From the NCBI GenBank assembly GCA_035539855.1, contig DATLHO010000153.1, forward strand, positions 1 through 64,000: 64,000 nucleotides of DNA. Reading direction: 5' to 3'. Under the pieces are notes generated by a model. That model was not told where the DNA came from and did not search any database. It worked only from the letters and a program-made list of their open reading frames with translations. Shown here one piece after another: positions 38,061 through 47,700 of the stretch. Origin of the DNA: DATLHO01 sp035539855 (GTDB lineage Bacteria; Bacteroidota; Ignavibacteria; OLB7). The position numbers were made by a program, and so were the translations under genes. Numbering within the stretch: the stretch's first letter is position 1; every line of letters begins with the position of its first letter.

Positions 38061-39644
38061 TCAGATCACGCGCTCGTACTCGTCGATGTCGAGCTTCCAC
38101 ACCTTGATGCCGCAGAAGCGGTCTCCCTCGGGACACGTCGGCCGCGTGCCGGCGAAGTCACGGATCGTGCACGGCGGCAGCAGCCATCGTCCGATCCTCG
38201 GATGCACCTGGCGGATCTGGCGCGCCTCGTCGAGAGAGGCGCGCCAGATCTCCTCCTGCGCGTTGTAGCACAGCCGCATCTTGTGCTTGTGGTGCAGGTT
38301 GAGCAGATCGCTCGACTCGCTGTAGCGAACGTTGACCGCGTTCGGCAGCAGGTAGTGCGCGTGCTCGGCCGGCACGCCGTGCGCGATCAGTCTGGTCACC
38401 GCCGCCCAGCTCCGCTCCATTGCCTCGCGGTACTTCGCCGCGGCGACGGGATTTCGCTCGACGATCTCCGGCACGTAGTAGTCGGGCTCGTCGCCGACCT
38501 GCGCCGCGAGGATCGGACGCGAGGCCGGGGTCATGCGATGGCGCTGGTCCTGCGAGTCGGCGGTGTGCGACAGTCGGCGCCGGAAAGTATAGTGCGGATG
38601 ATGCATCGCGCGGGCGAGCTTCGCGTGCGTCGTCAGCGAGAGATTCTCTCCGAGGATCGGGTTGTGCGCCGGATTGAGCACGAGCTCGATCGCCTCGTCG
38701 TCGCTCATCCGGTCGCGCGTCAGCCCCACCATCTCCCTCACCGAATCGGCCATCGAGCTCTCTGCGTTGACCTTGTAGTCGACCAGACGCGAGAGCACGC
38801 CATCGAGCTCCGCATCGAACTCGCGCGCGAACGCCGGCGAGGGCGTTGCGGCGCCGTGGTACTGCTCGAAGACGCGGTACTCCGCGGTCTGCTCGATCGG
38901 CAGCGGCTCCTCGAGCACGATCGAGTAGTTCGGATCATGCTCGAGCAGTTGCCGCACCATCTCGCCGATGACGATCCGCTGCTCCAGCGGCGTGTCGAAC
39001 ATCTCGCCGAGTCGCCAGTAGCGCAGCAGCGTCAGCGCGGAGATCGTGTGGTACATGTACGCGAACGTGCCGATCGGCAGCACGTAGCGCGCGACCTCCT
39101 GCGAGCGCTTGGCGATGTCGCGGCGGTACTTCTCGGGGTACTTCGCGCGGTACGGAAAGCGCTCGTAGTACGCCTCGGCCGTCGTCGTCTCGAGCAGCTC
39201 GCGGAGCTCGCGGTAGAGCTCGTGCTGATACTCGATCGTCTGCTGGTAGAGCGCGAGCGCCTCGCCGGCCATCGGCGGGATAGCGACGGTGCCCGGCTTG
39301 ACCGCGACGTAGCGCTGCGAGACCTGTTCGGAGTTGTAGAACGGGTGCTGGTGCAGGAACGACCAGATGAAGTGGCGCGAGACGTTGTCGAGCGTGAACT
39401 GGAACTGCGCGTGCTGGAACGTCGTGTGGTGCCCGGCGCCGTAGATGCTGCGGGCGATGTCCTTGTCGCGCGACTCACCGAAGAGCTCGAGCTGGATCGT
39501 CCCGTCGGCGACGATTCCCTTGCTCGAGTAGCACGTGCGCGCTGTGGCGATGACGTTCTTGAAGGGAGATTCGAAGGCCTTCTCGAGTCGGACTCGAGGC
39601 GCGGCCGAAAGAAAGCGCTGGGGCTCGGAAGTCGGAAGTGACAC
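38061..39644 (-). CDS. thyX: Double-length FAD-dependent thymidylate synthase (ThyX)
   Basis: 527 residues, about twice the usual 220-260. Both halves resemble ThyX. The N-terminal half has GHHTTFQHAQFQF, RHFIWSFLHQH and SEQVSQRY, close to the RHRxxSxNxxSxR(Y) motif. The C-terminal half has the parallel HYTFRRRLSHTADSQDQRHR and an SSDLLNLHHKH segment. The single-chain duplication would make dTMP from dUMP using methylene-THF and FADH2. The start is GTG at 39644, the only sensible codon between the promoter box and the conserved region. No thyA is present in the window. Confidence 0.88.
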   Translation of the reverse strand: MSLPTSEPQRFLSAAPRVRLEKAFESPFKNVIATARTCYSSKGIVADGTIQLELFGESRDKDIARSIYGAGHHTTFQHAQFQFTLDNVSRHFIWSFLHQHPFYNSEQVSQRYVAVKPGTVAIPPMAGEALALYQQTIEYQHELYRELRELLETTTAEAYYERFPYRAKYPEKYRRDIAKRSQEVARYVLPIGTFAYMYHTISALTLLRYWRLGEMFDTPLEQRIVIGEMVRQLLEHDPNYSIVLEEPLPIEQTAEYRVFEQYHGAATPSPAFAREFDAELDGVLSRLVDYKVNAESSMADSVREMVGLTRDRMSDDEAIELVLNPAHNPILGENLSLTTHAKLARAMHHPHYTFRRRLSHTADSQDQRHRMTPASRPILAAQVGDEPDYYVPEIVERNPVAAAKYREAMERSWAAVTRLIAHGVPAEHAHYLLPNAVNVRYSESSDLLNLHHKHKMRLCYNAQEEIWRASLDEARQIRQVHPRIGRWLLPPCTIRDFAGTRPTCPEGDRFCGIKVWKLDIDEYERVI

Positions 39645-39688
39645 GCGACGATGGTACGGTTAGGCTGCTGTTCGGCTCGGAGGTCCCG

Positions 39689-39696
39689 GCAATATA
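39689..39696 (-). promoter_or_regulatory. TATATTGC -7-like box of thyX
   Basis: TAnnTTGC variant on the minus strand, 44 bases before the GTG start of thyX and just downstream of the GIY-YIG gene's terminator hairpin. Confidence 0.4.
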
Positions 39697-39710
39697 CGCC
39701 GCTGTCCGAA

Positions 39711-39758
39711 CGCAGCGCTGCCCTGACAGAACCACCGTTCCGCCAGGGCAGCGTTGCG
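39711..39758 (-). terminator. Hairpin downstream of the GIY-YIG gene
   Basis: Inverted repeat of 15 bp with one mismatch (39711-39725 and 39744-39758). The 18-base loop can form an inner GAAC/GTTC stem. It lies between the GIY-YIG stop and the thyX promoter box. Confidence 0.55.
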
Positions 39759-39820
39759 AACTCTGGTCGAGCCGCCGTTCCTCGGGCCGCCGATCTCCGG
39801 CCGTCGGCCGCGGTCGTCGT

Positions 39821-40087
39821 TTACTTCCTCGGACGGGCCGTCGCGGTGTAGAGAATGCGGATCTTCTCGTCGACGCCGTCGAGACTCTTCAGGTACCGCT
39901 CGCGAAGACGCGCGGCGTCAAGGCTCTCGCAGACCTCGACATAGACACATTCCAGAGGTCCGCCGGGCCGGGACAACATCGCCGTCGTGTTGTTGTGACG
40001 CGCAATCTTCGCCTGCAGATCCCTGGTCGCGCCGATATAGTGCTGCCCAGTGATGGCACTACGAAGAACATACACGTAAGCTGGCAT
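39821..40087 (-). CDS. GIY-YIG nuclease-fold protein (YhbQ-like)
   Basis: 88 residues, a single GIY-YIG domain. The two diagnostic strands are YVYVLRS at 4-10 and HYIGAT at 16-21; the Arg of the third motif and a Glu (EVCES) follow. This matches the small UPF0213/YhbQ family, often found near tRNA genes or mobile elements. The longer frame upstream runs into the gene-poor region beside tRNA-Gly and is not credible. Its activity on DNA is unproven. Confidence 0.85.
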   Translation of the reverse strand: MPAYVYVLRSAITGQHYIGATRDLQAKIARHNNTTAMLSRPGGPLECVYVEVCESLDAARLRERYLKSLDGVDEKIRILYTATARPRK

Positions 40088-40520
40088 GTCCTGGTCCTCG
40101 ATTATGTGGTTGATCGATCCACGGTATGCGCTTGGCGGGTGCGAGCAGGTCCGTCGATGGCCGCTACCCTTTCGCCGCCCGGCGTACCCGTGTGGAGGTA
40201 CGATCCCGGGGCCAAGTAGTAGAGGCAACTGAAATGCCACGTGCTCAATGACGGTGGCACGGCCCAAAGTCGGTCGAAAATCGCGATCCGCGGTCCATCG
40301 GGCGAGGTCGTGCCCGGTTCAAACCCCACCGGCCCATTCCAAAACGACGTGGCTATTACACTCCGTAATACGTTCGACCGCGTTGATCTGAAAGAGGCCA
40401 GTGGGACTCTGGAGAATCGCTCGTGCTGCCGGTTCGCTTGCCGCTCCGAGGCGGCGTCGCGCGACGTGGGGTATCGCCGGCGGTTGGGCTGATGCCCGGT
40501 TCGGACCGGGGTCCGAATCG
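40088..40520. other. 433-bp gene-poor region beside tRNA-Gly
   Basis: No frame here has family similarity or neighbour-like codon use. Around 40314-40340 there is a T-arm-like stretch (GGTTCAAACCCCACCGG followed by CCCA) resembling the 3' end of another tRNA, but no matching 5' acceptor strand or anticodon arm is found. The region is on the 3' side of tRNA-Gly and upstream of the GIY-YIG gene. It may be a decayed insertion or an RNA of unknown kind. Confidence 0.4.
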
Positions 40521-40592
40521 AGCGGGAGACGGGGATCGAACCCGCGACGTCAAGCTTGGGAAGCTTGCATTCTACCGCTGAATTACTCCCGC
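40521..40592 (-). tRNA. tRNA-Gly (anticodon CCC)
   Basis: 72-nt cloverleaf. The acceptor stem is GCGGGAG/CTCCCGC, the D stem ATTC/GAAT with AGCGGTA, the anticodon stem CAAGC/GCTTG with loop TTCCCAA (anticodon CCC at the third to fifth loop positions), and the T arm GCGGG-TTCGATC-CCCGT. The discriminator base is T. The CCA end is not encoded. It reads GGG codons. Confidence 0.95.
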
Positions 40593-40649
40593 ATTCTCGG
40601 GCGGAAGACCCTCGCGGACCCCCCACTCGCGCGCCCTTCGGCGCCGGCC

Positions 40650-40681
40650 CCAATGTAGCACCGGCGGCGGGCAGATTGCAA
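40650..40681 (-). promoter_or_regulatory. TTG-N21-TACATTGG promoter of tRNA-Gly
   Basis: On the minus strand TTG (40681-40679), a 21-base spacer and TACATTGG (40657-40650) lie 57 bases before the tRNA 5' end. It is one of the best -33/-7 pairs in the window. Confidence 0.5.
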
Positions 40682-40722
40682 CGGACGCCCGAAAAAAAGG
40701 CGCCCTCGCGCGCTCCGGCGCG

Positions 40723-40730
40723 TATGTTGC
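40723..40730 (+). promoter_or_regulatory. TATGTTGC -7-like box of the Nudix gene
   Basis: TAnnTTGC variant, 34 bases before the ATG at 40765. Confidence 0.4.
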
Positions 40731-40764
40731 GAGACACACTCCCATTGACCGGCACTTTCGAACG

Positions 40765-41214
40765 ATGCCCGATTCTCCAGCTCGCTCCATCGACGTCGCC
40801 GTCGCGATCCTCCGCTCGCCCGACGGGCGCGTTCTGTTGTGCCGGCGCCCCGACGACGCCCGCTACGGCGGTCGCTGGGAGTTCCCCGGCGGCAAGCTCG
40901 AGCCCGGAGAATCGCACCACGAGGCGCTGCGTCGCGAGCTGCGCGAGGAGCTTGCGATCGATGCCCCCGAGGCCGCCCTGCTGCACACGGTCGAGACGCG
41001 CTACGATGATGGAGGCGTTTTCTCGGTACGCTTCTTCGTGGTCGAATCCTGGAGCGGCGAGCCCCGTCTGCTCGCAGCCTCGGAACTGACGTGGGTCAGG
41101 CCGGAAGACCTTTCCACGTTCGATCTTCTCGAGGGCAGCCGCGACGTCTGCCGTTTGCTGATCGCGCCGTCGCCGACGCGTTCAACCGAGGCACGGGATT
41201 CGAGTCACACTTGA
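40765..41214 (+). CDS. Nudix hydrolase, MutT-like
   Basis: 149 residues. A complete Nudix box begins GGKLEPGESHHEAL at residues 42-55 and continues through RELREEL. The N-terminus (SIDVAVAILRSPDGRVLLCRR) and the size match the MutT/8-oxo-dGTP diphosphatase subgroup that cleans the nucleotide pool; other nucleotide diphosphatases are possible. The last ~15 residues are unstructured. Confidence 0.9.
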   Translation: MPDSPARSIDVAVAILRSPDGRVLLCRRPDDARYGGRWEFPGGKLEPGESHHEALRRELREELAIDAPEAALLHTVETRYDDGGVFSVRFFVVESWSGEPRLLAASELTWVRPEDLSTFDLLEGSRDVCRLLIAPSPTRSTEARDSSHT

Positions 41215-41344
41215 AGCGGGACGCAGTCTCCCCTTGCGATGAATGCCGTCGGCTCACATACTGGGCACGAACGGTGGGGATGATCGAGAGACAATGAGCT
41301 GACTGCCGGGCGCCGCTCGACGGTCACGCCGAGAGAGGGAAACC

Positions 41345-41704
41345 ATGCAGATGCACCGACCACGCTTCACACGAATCCGAGTACTTGCCTTTATCGCTGC
41401 CGCGCTCGCCGGCGCCGCGCTGACGCTCGTCGTCGTCGAGGTGCCGCAGCAGCGCTACCTCACGGTCAACCCGTCGCTGACGCAGCGCTTCGTCCAGGTC
41501 CCGAGCGAGCAGTCGCTGATCGACCTGAGCTACCGCCTGCAGAGCGTCCAGGGCGTCACCGGCGTCAGCTTCCGAGACTATTCGACGCGCGACCGCTCGG
41601 CGCTCGTGACCGTCTTCTTCAATCCGCGCCAGACCTCGGTCCGGCAGCTCAAGATCTTCATGCTGCACACTCGCATTCTCTGGCAGCAGGAGATGAACGT
41701 CTGA
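41345..41704 (+). CDS. Small membrane-anchored protein with an HMA-like C-terminal region
   Basis: 119 residues. A basic start and one hydrophobic helix (about 11-32) act as signal anchor. The rest (DLSYRLQSVQGVTGVSF, ALVTVFFNPRQTSVRQL) has the spacing of a heavy-metal-associated ferredoxin-like domain but lacks the CxxC metal site, so metal transfer is not expected. I do not recognise the exact family. A strong terminator follows 25 bp after the stop. Coding status is supported by the hydrophobic pattern and GC3. Confidence 0.65.
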   Translation: MQMHRPRFTRIRVLAFIAAALAGAALTLVVVEVPQQRYLTVNPSLTQRFVQVPSEQSLIDLSYRLQSVQGVTGVSFRDYSTRDRSALVTVFFNPRQTSVRQLKIFMLHTRILWQQEMNV

Positions 41705-41728
41705 TCGTCGATCGTCGATGACGAATAC

Positions 41729-41768
41729 GACACAGGGGATCGCGGCTCATGCCGCGATCCCCTGTGTC
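41729..41768. terminator. Perfect 18-bp-stem bidirectional terminator
   Basis: Arms 41729-41746 and 41751-41768 with loop TCAT, followed by TTTG on the plus strand. It lies between the small membrane protein and the convergent C25 peptidase gene. Confidence 0.88.
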
Positions 41769-41786
41769 TTTGAAGGGCGTCCGTGC

Positions 41787-44700
41787 CTAGCGCATGACGA
41801 CGAGCTTCTCGATGACCTCCACCTTCCCGTCCGCGCTCTCGATCATCAGCCGGTAGAGGTAGACGCCGTTGGCGAGCGGATCTCGATCGTCGTCGAGCCC
41901 ATCCCATTCGATGTGATTGAAGCCGAGGTGCACGTCGGCGGGTCCGAGCGGGATCGACTTGATCCTGCGACCGGCGACCGTGTAGATCGCGATCTCGCCT
42001 CCGGTCGGCTGCGAGCCGCCGGCGACACCGAAGGTGAACTCGGTCCGCTCGCGGAACGGGTTCGGATAGTTCACCGCCTCGACGATGCGCAACGCGCGCT
42101 CGACCTGGAAGCGAACGAACTCCGACTCGGTGCGGTTGCCCGAGGCATCGCGCGCCATGTAGGTGATGGTGTGCTCGCCGTTCTCGAGGCCGGGCGCCGG
42201 CGGCGTGTACACGAAGCTCGCCCGCGCGTCGCCTCCGGGGGCCGGATCGAACTGCGCGCCGGAGTCGAGCGTGATCTCGACGAGGTCGAGGAACATGCCG
42301 ATCGCGGTCGAGTCGGCGATCCGCAGCCGGGAGTTGTCGAAGAGTCGAAGCTCGAAGCGTGCCATCGGCGAGACGAAGTCGCCGTCCATGACTCTGACGC
42401 CGTCGGCATAGACGGCAAGCCGCGGACGCGTCGTATCGAAGCCCGCACGCATCGACGCGGTGTCGGTATTGTTGTGCCGGTACGGCTCCGCCGGATCGTC
42501 GGTCGGATTGAGCTGGACGATGAACGCGTTCGACGCGCCGAATCGATCGGTGGCCAGATCGAACGCGACCTCGCGGCGCTCCATCGGCGCGATCGTCACC
42601 GGGAGCGCGTCGATCTCGCGCCACTCGCCGACCGATCGATGCCGAAGAGCGACGCCGACGCTGTCAGCGCCATACCTGCGCGAGAGGTTCACGACGGTGA
42701 GCGAAAGCCGCGCGGGATCTCCCTGCAGCACCGAGTCGCGATCGAGGTCGATGCTGCGCGGAACGATCGCCAGCTCCGGCGACGGCTCGAAGTCGACCTC
42801 GATCGAGCGCAGTCGCGTCGTCGAGTCCTGGGCGAATCGCGTGCGCAGCTCCAGGCGTGGGTAGCGCGCGACGTCGACGAAGCCGAGATCGATGTCACCC
42901 ACCGCATCGGCGCTCGCGAGCGAATCGCGCACGCCGTCGCGACGCACACCGACAATCGTGACGACAGGCCGCGCGCCGGCGTCGCCGAAACCGAGCCGCG
43001 CCGTGCGCCACGCGGTCGCCGGACCGATCGTCGGAGTCGTCATGACTCCCGGAGAAGGCCTGATGAAGAACTCCATGTCCGTCGAGACCTTCGCGTACTG
43101 AACGCCGGTGCGACGCGCGCGAGCGAGCGAGTCACCGTAGACCCATGCCTGGCTCCGGGGCATGTCGCGGCCACCGATCAGCACGTACGAGTCGTCGTTG
43201 CCGATGCTGTCGACGTCGAAGACGGCGCCGAGCGACGCAAGCGCCTCGCGCAACGCGGCGCTCTCGCGCAGTCCATCGAACGATCTGCCGTTGGTGCCGA
43301 CGACGACGGGATGTCCGGCGGGAATGGTCGCGATGAAGCGAACCGCCGAGTCGATCATCGGACCGTTCTCGAAGAAGACGTAGTTGACGTAGAAGTCCGG
43401 GATGAGCTCGAGCGTCTCGGGCTCGAGCACCGCGATCTGCAGGCCCGCCCGGTTCTGATTCGACAACCGGCGCTTCGTGCCCGATCCGTCCTCGACGTAG
43501 ATGTCGATCTTGGTGTCGCTGATCAGGTCGCCGTTGGCGTAGCGCGACTGTCCGACGGCCTCGGCGACGAGCCGCGCGCGGCGCGATCCGGGGCCGACGC
43601 CGTCGTCGGCGTTGACGAGGTTCTCGGTGCGACCGGCCATCTGCAGCCGCCCGCCCATCAGGAACTCGGCGCGCGCGGCCGGCTCGACCGTGAACGTCTC
43701 GATCAACGGAAAGCGCCGGGCGATCTCGATGTCGCCGGTCGTGGAAATCGCGCGCCACCAGAACCGCCGCGCTCCACGCAGCTCCGACGGGATCGAGAAC
43801 GTCCACGTCGTCGTGAGGTCGTCGGTCGTCATGCTGCCGACCGTCGCGCTGGTGAACGGCGCCGCATCGAACGTCGGGACGGTATCGACGGTGAGCTCGG
43901 CCCCGCCGCCGCTCGCGGGATTGAGCAGCCGGATCACGACGTCGTCGTAGCCGGCGACACGCCCGAACGACACCGGCTCCAGCGTCAGCGGCTGGTTCCC
44001 CCGCACCGGCACGACCTGTACGATGACGTTGTCGGCGCGGTAGCTCTCGTCGACCTGCATCAGGGGATCGGCCTCGATGCGGATCGTGTAATCGCCGGGC
44101 TTCCCATCGAGCGGGAGCGTCAGCGTCACCGACTGCGATCGACCGAGCCGCTCGACGATGACCGTGTCGGTGCGCTCGGTGCGGTCGGGACCGATGATCG
44201 TCCCGACGACCGTGATCGCCGTGTCGCCGTCGCCGTCGATCGCGAGGATCGGGCGACCGTAATTGAACAGGTCGACGCGCACCGTCGCCGCGCTGTCGGT
44301 GACCGAGAGCGCTCCGCCGGTCGCGTTGGCGAGCGAGAGATTCTGGAACCCGAGCTCGCGCTTGCGACTGACCTTCAGGTCCTGCGACGGATCGCCGAGC
44401 AGCGTGTACTGCATCAGGTGATTGCGCGCGCGGAAGCCCTCGTACCCCTGATGCCACCACGCCTCCTCAGCCCCTCCGAAGAGCGACCACTTCGCGATCG
44501 TGGTGAGCGCGCCGAGCGCGCGGACCGAGTCGTACGTGAAGTACGCGAGCGCCAGACCGACGGTCTGGTTGTTCATGCTCTGGTACGACCAGCCGGTCGA
44601 GCCGTAGGTCGCGATCGCGCCGCGCCGCGGGGCCTTCAGGAAGTCCTCGTTGCGAAGCGACGACTCGACCTCGGAGAACGCGCCGGTCTGACAACTGAAC

Positions 44701-47700
44701 GTGCCGAGCACGAAGTATCGGCTGCCGTTGTCGATCTCCTCGGGCATTCCGAAGTCCAGGTCGAGCACCGTGCGCGAGCCGTGCCCGGCAGCGTTGACCC
44801 AGACACCGCTCTCGGCCATTGCCTCCTGCGCCCACCGCGAGTCCTCGTGCGGCGGCGTCGTTGGGAAGCCCAGGATCGTACGGCGCCAGCGAATCGTGGT
44901 GTCGCCCTGGAACCCCTGGTACATCACGTAGTCGCTCGCGAGCGCCTCGGCGAACGACCGGTTGACCGATACTTCTTCCGCGTTCTCGCCGCCGGCGATG
45001 AAGACGACCCGCTTGTTCCACTCCGCCGGCGCGCTCGTGTCGTACTCGATGATCTTGTCGACCATCACGTCGCCGTCGCGCGGGGTCATCGCGGGGATTC
45101 GCCCGATGAACTGGTTGAACGACGAGCCGACGTCGAATGACCAGCGCTCGATCGCCGTGTCGGCAAGACCGCGGAACGGCATCGTGTACCAGTAGTCCGA
45201 CGCTGGCTCGCCGAAGGTCGGCACGTAGTCGATCATCTTGGATTTGAGCGTGCGACGCTGCGGATCGGCAGAGGCGTCGCCGAAGAGGATCACATAGCCG
45301 GGAGCCGGCGCCGCCCAGTTCGAGTCGGCGTACTGCAGAAACGAGCGTATCGGAAGTTGATGCTTCACGCCCGAGCCGAACTCGTCGTACACGTCGTTGA
45401 CGTCGACGACGCGCACGGCGAAGTCGCGCGCTCCGGCCGGGGCGTGCGCTCTGCGATGCGCCGCCAAACGCTCGGCCTGGTCTCTGAACGCGGGATGCGT
45501 GATGATGATGAGGTCCGCACGATTGTCCGAGCCGACGAGCTCGTCCCGTCGATGGTAGCGCACGGCGGGTGTCACCTCGGCGCCGAGCACGAACTCCTCG
45601 CCCGGATCACCGGCGACGGTGAAGACGGCACGGTACCGATTCCCCTGGTCGCTCGGCAGCCATTCGTCGAGCGTGACGCCGCGACTCTCGAAGCCCGTCA
45701 TCGGCGCGTACTCCTCGCGCGCGCTCGACAGGTCTCCCTTGCGGGCGACGAAGGCCCACGCCGCGTAGTCGCGCCCCTGCCGCGTCGCCACGGTACTGCC
45801 GAGTGCGGTCAGTGCGGCATCGAGCTGCGCCGGGATCGGATTGAGCCCGAAGCCGTGCGAGGTGCCCGCGACGATGAAGTTCCCGCTGCTCACGCCCTCG
45901 AGGAACGCCGCCGCGCGCGTCAGCTCGGCGGCATCGTTGAACGTTCGGAAAGCATCGCGTCGCACGATCGTGCCGGCCGCGTCGAGCTCGACCATGACGA
46001 GACCGAGGAAGAACGTGCCGCTGGCGACGAGAGAGTCGCCGAAGGTTGCCGAGAAGCCGTAGTTGGCGCGGTCGCCGCCGGCGTAGTACGTCCGCGACGA
46101 CATCCGGAAATGCAGGCCGGGCGTCGCGCCCGAGTCGATGACCACGCGCGTGCGTGCGCTCATCGCGTGCGTCGCCGGCGCGGGTAGGCCGTTGAGCCGG
46201 ACGCGCATCGGCGCACCGGTCGTCGCGCTGCTCGGGATCGTGAACCGCGGACTGGCCTCGGTCGTCGACGCGCGCCACGGTCCGCGCAGCTCGAACCAGT
46301 CTAGCAGAAGCCGGTACTGCACGTCGCCCTCGTGCAGGATGAAGATCTTCAGCGTGTTGCGTCCGTTGACGAGGAAGTGCGCTGGAACCGTCACGTCGAT
46401 CGTCGTGTCGCTGCGCGGCGGCAGCATGAACGAGCCGGCACGCCCGTAGTCGTTGAGCACGAGGTCGATCGGCGTCGCCTGCGTCGCCGCGTTGGCGATG
46501 CGCACGCGCAGCGCGTAGGAGCCGTTGGGCTGGAGCGCCGGCGCGCAATTGAACGTGAAGCTCTCGTTGCGCGCACCCGAGCCCCGAAAGTCGTACCAGA
46601 CGAAGCCTTCGCCCGGCACGCGCTCGGAGACGTGCACCGTCCTGATGTCACCACCCCATTCCTTCCCGCCTTCCTGGCCCTTTTCAGGCTCCGGCATCGA
46701 CATGCCGATGAAGTACGTCAGCTCCTGCTCGAAGTGCAGCGTCGAGTCATACGCGCGCATGGCGGGCGCGTCCGCCGACAGCGCGACGTCGGCGATGCGC
46801 AGCGGTTCTCCGGCACGACCGTCCCACGACAGGACGTACGCGTTCGTGTCGGTTACCGCATCGTAGTAATCGGGCCAGCTCGAGTCGCCGCCGAAGAAGT
46901 CGCCATCGATGCCGCGGTTGCGCTCGCCCGGGAACTCGACGAAGTCGGCGCCGTCGAACCTGCCGTTCGCGTCGACGTCTCCGACATGGATCGGGCGCGA
47001 CTGGCCGCGATGCTGCAGCGCGAGCAACGCGACAGGCGTGCCTGCGAGTGACGTTGCACTCTCGGTGAGCTCGGCGGCGGAGACGCGATAGATGCCGTCG
47101 CGCGGGACGAGCAGGATCATCGCCTCTCCGATCCCCCAGCCGACAGTGCCCGATTGCAGCGTAGCACGCGATGCGCGACCTCGCCAGCTCTTCGCCTGCG
47201 CATAGTTGACGACGAGCGCCGCGAGCGCGTGGTCGATCCCCGCGGACTCGACGACGGACTCCTTCGCGAGTCCCGTCGGAATGCCGCTCCACGTGAGCGC
47301 GATCGTGAACGCCGTGTCGACGGCGACGGTCGTGCCGGAGATGCGGATCGGATCGTAGGTCAGGGTGATGGTCGACAGTCCGCGGATCGAGCGCAGGGCG
47401 CCGATGCCGACACCCTGCCGTGCGGTCCCGTTCATCACTGGAGCTTCGAGCGGCATTGCCATGCTCGCCACGTCGGTCATCGCCGTGCGAAAGCCGGCGA
47501 CGCCCGGAGGCACCGCGACGGTCAACTGAAGCGACGGCGCGGCGAGCGAATCGCGCTGAAGGGCATGCCGCGAAGCGTTGTGGGCGAGGCGAACCGCAGC
47601 TCCCTCACGCATCAGGTCGGCGCGCAGTTCGGAGATCCGCAGCACGACGCCGCTCGCGTCACTGCGCACGACGCTGACGCGCGCCTGCGCCGACGGCACA

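Noticed and set aside
38202..39641. A 479-codon plus-strand open frame opposite thyX
   Set aside because: Arg/Val/Leu-rich antisense frame with no motif; the ThyX reading is clearly the gene.
40290..40345. A second tRNA gene upstream of tRNA-Gly
   Set aside because: Only a T-arm/acceptor-like 3' piece is visible. No complementary 5' acceptor strand, D arm or anticodon arm can be drawn, so it is kept as an observation only.
40241..40492. An 83-codon plus-strand frame in the gap beside tRNA-Gly
   Set aside because: No homology, no promoter box, and codon use unlike the neighbours. It contains the tRNA-like fragment.
40102..40986. A 294-codon minus-strand frame running through tRNA-Gly and into the Nudix gene
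   Set aside because: It crosses a tRNA and reads antisense to a T-arm-like stretch (GFEP), a common spurious-ORF pattern. It also overlaps the Nudix gene.
41718..45140. A 1140-codon open frame on the plus strand
   Set aside because: It is antisense to the C25 peptidase. The translation is Arg/Asp/Glu/Val-rich low-complexity sequence, typical of a GC3-driven shadow frame, with no motif or promoter of its own.
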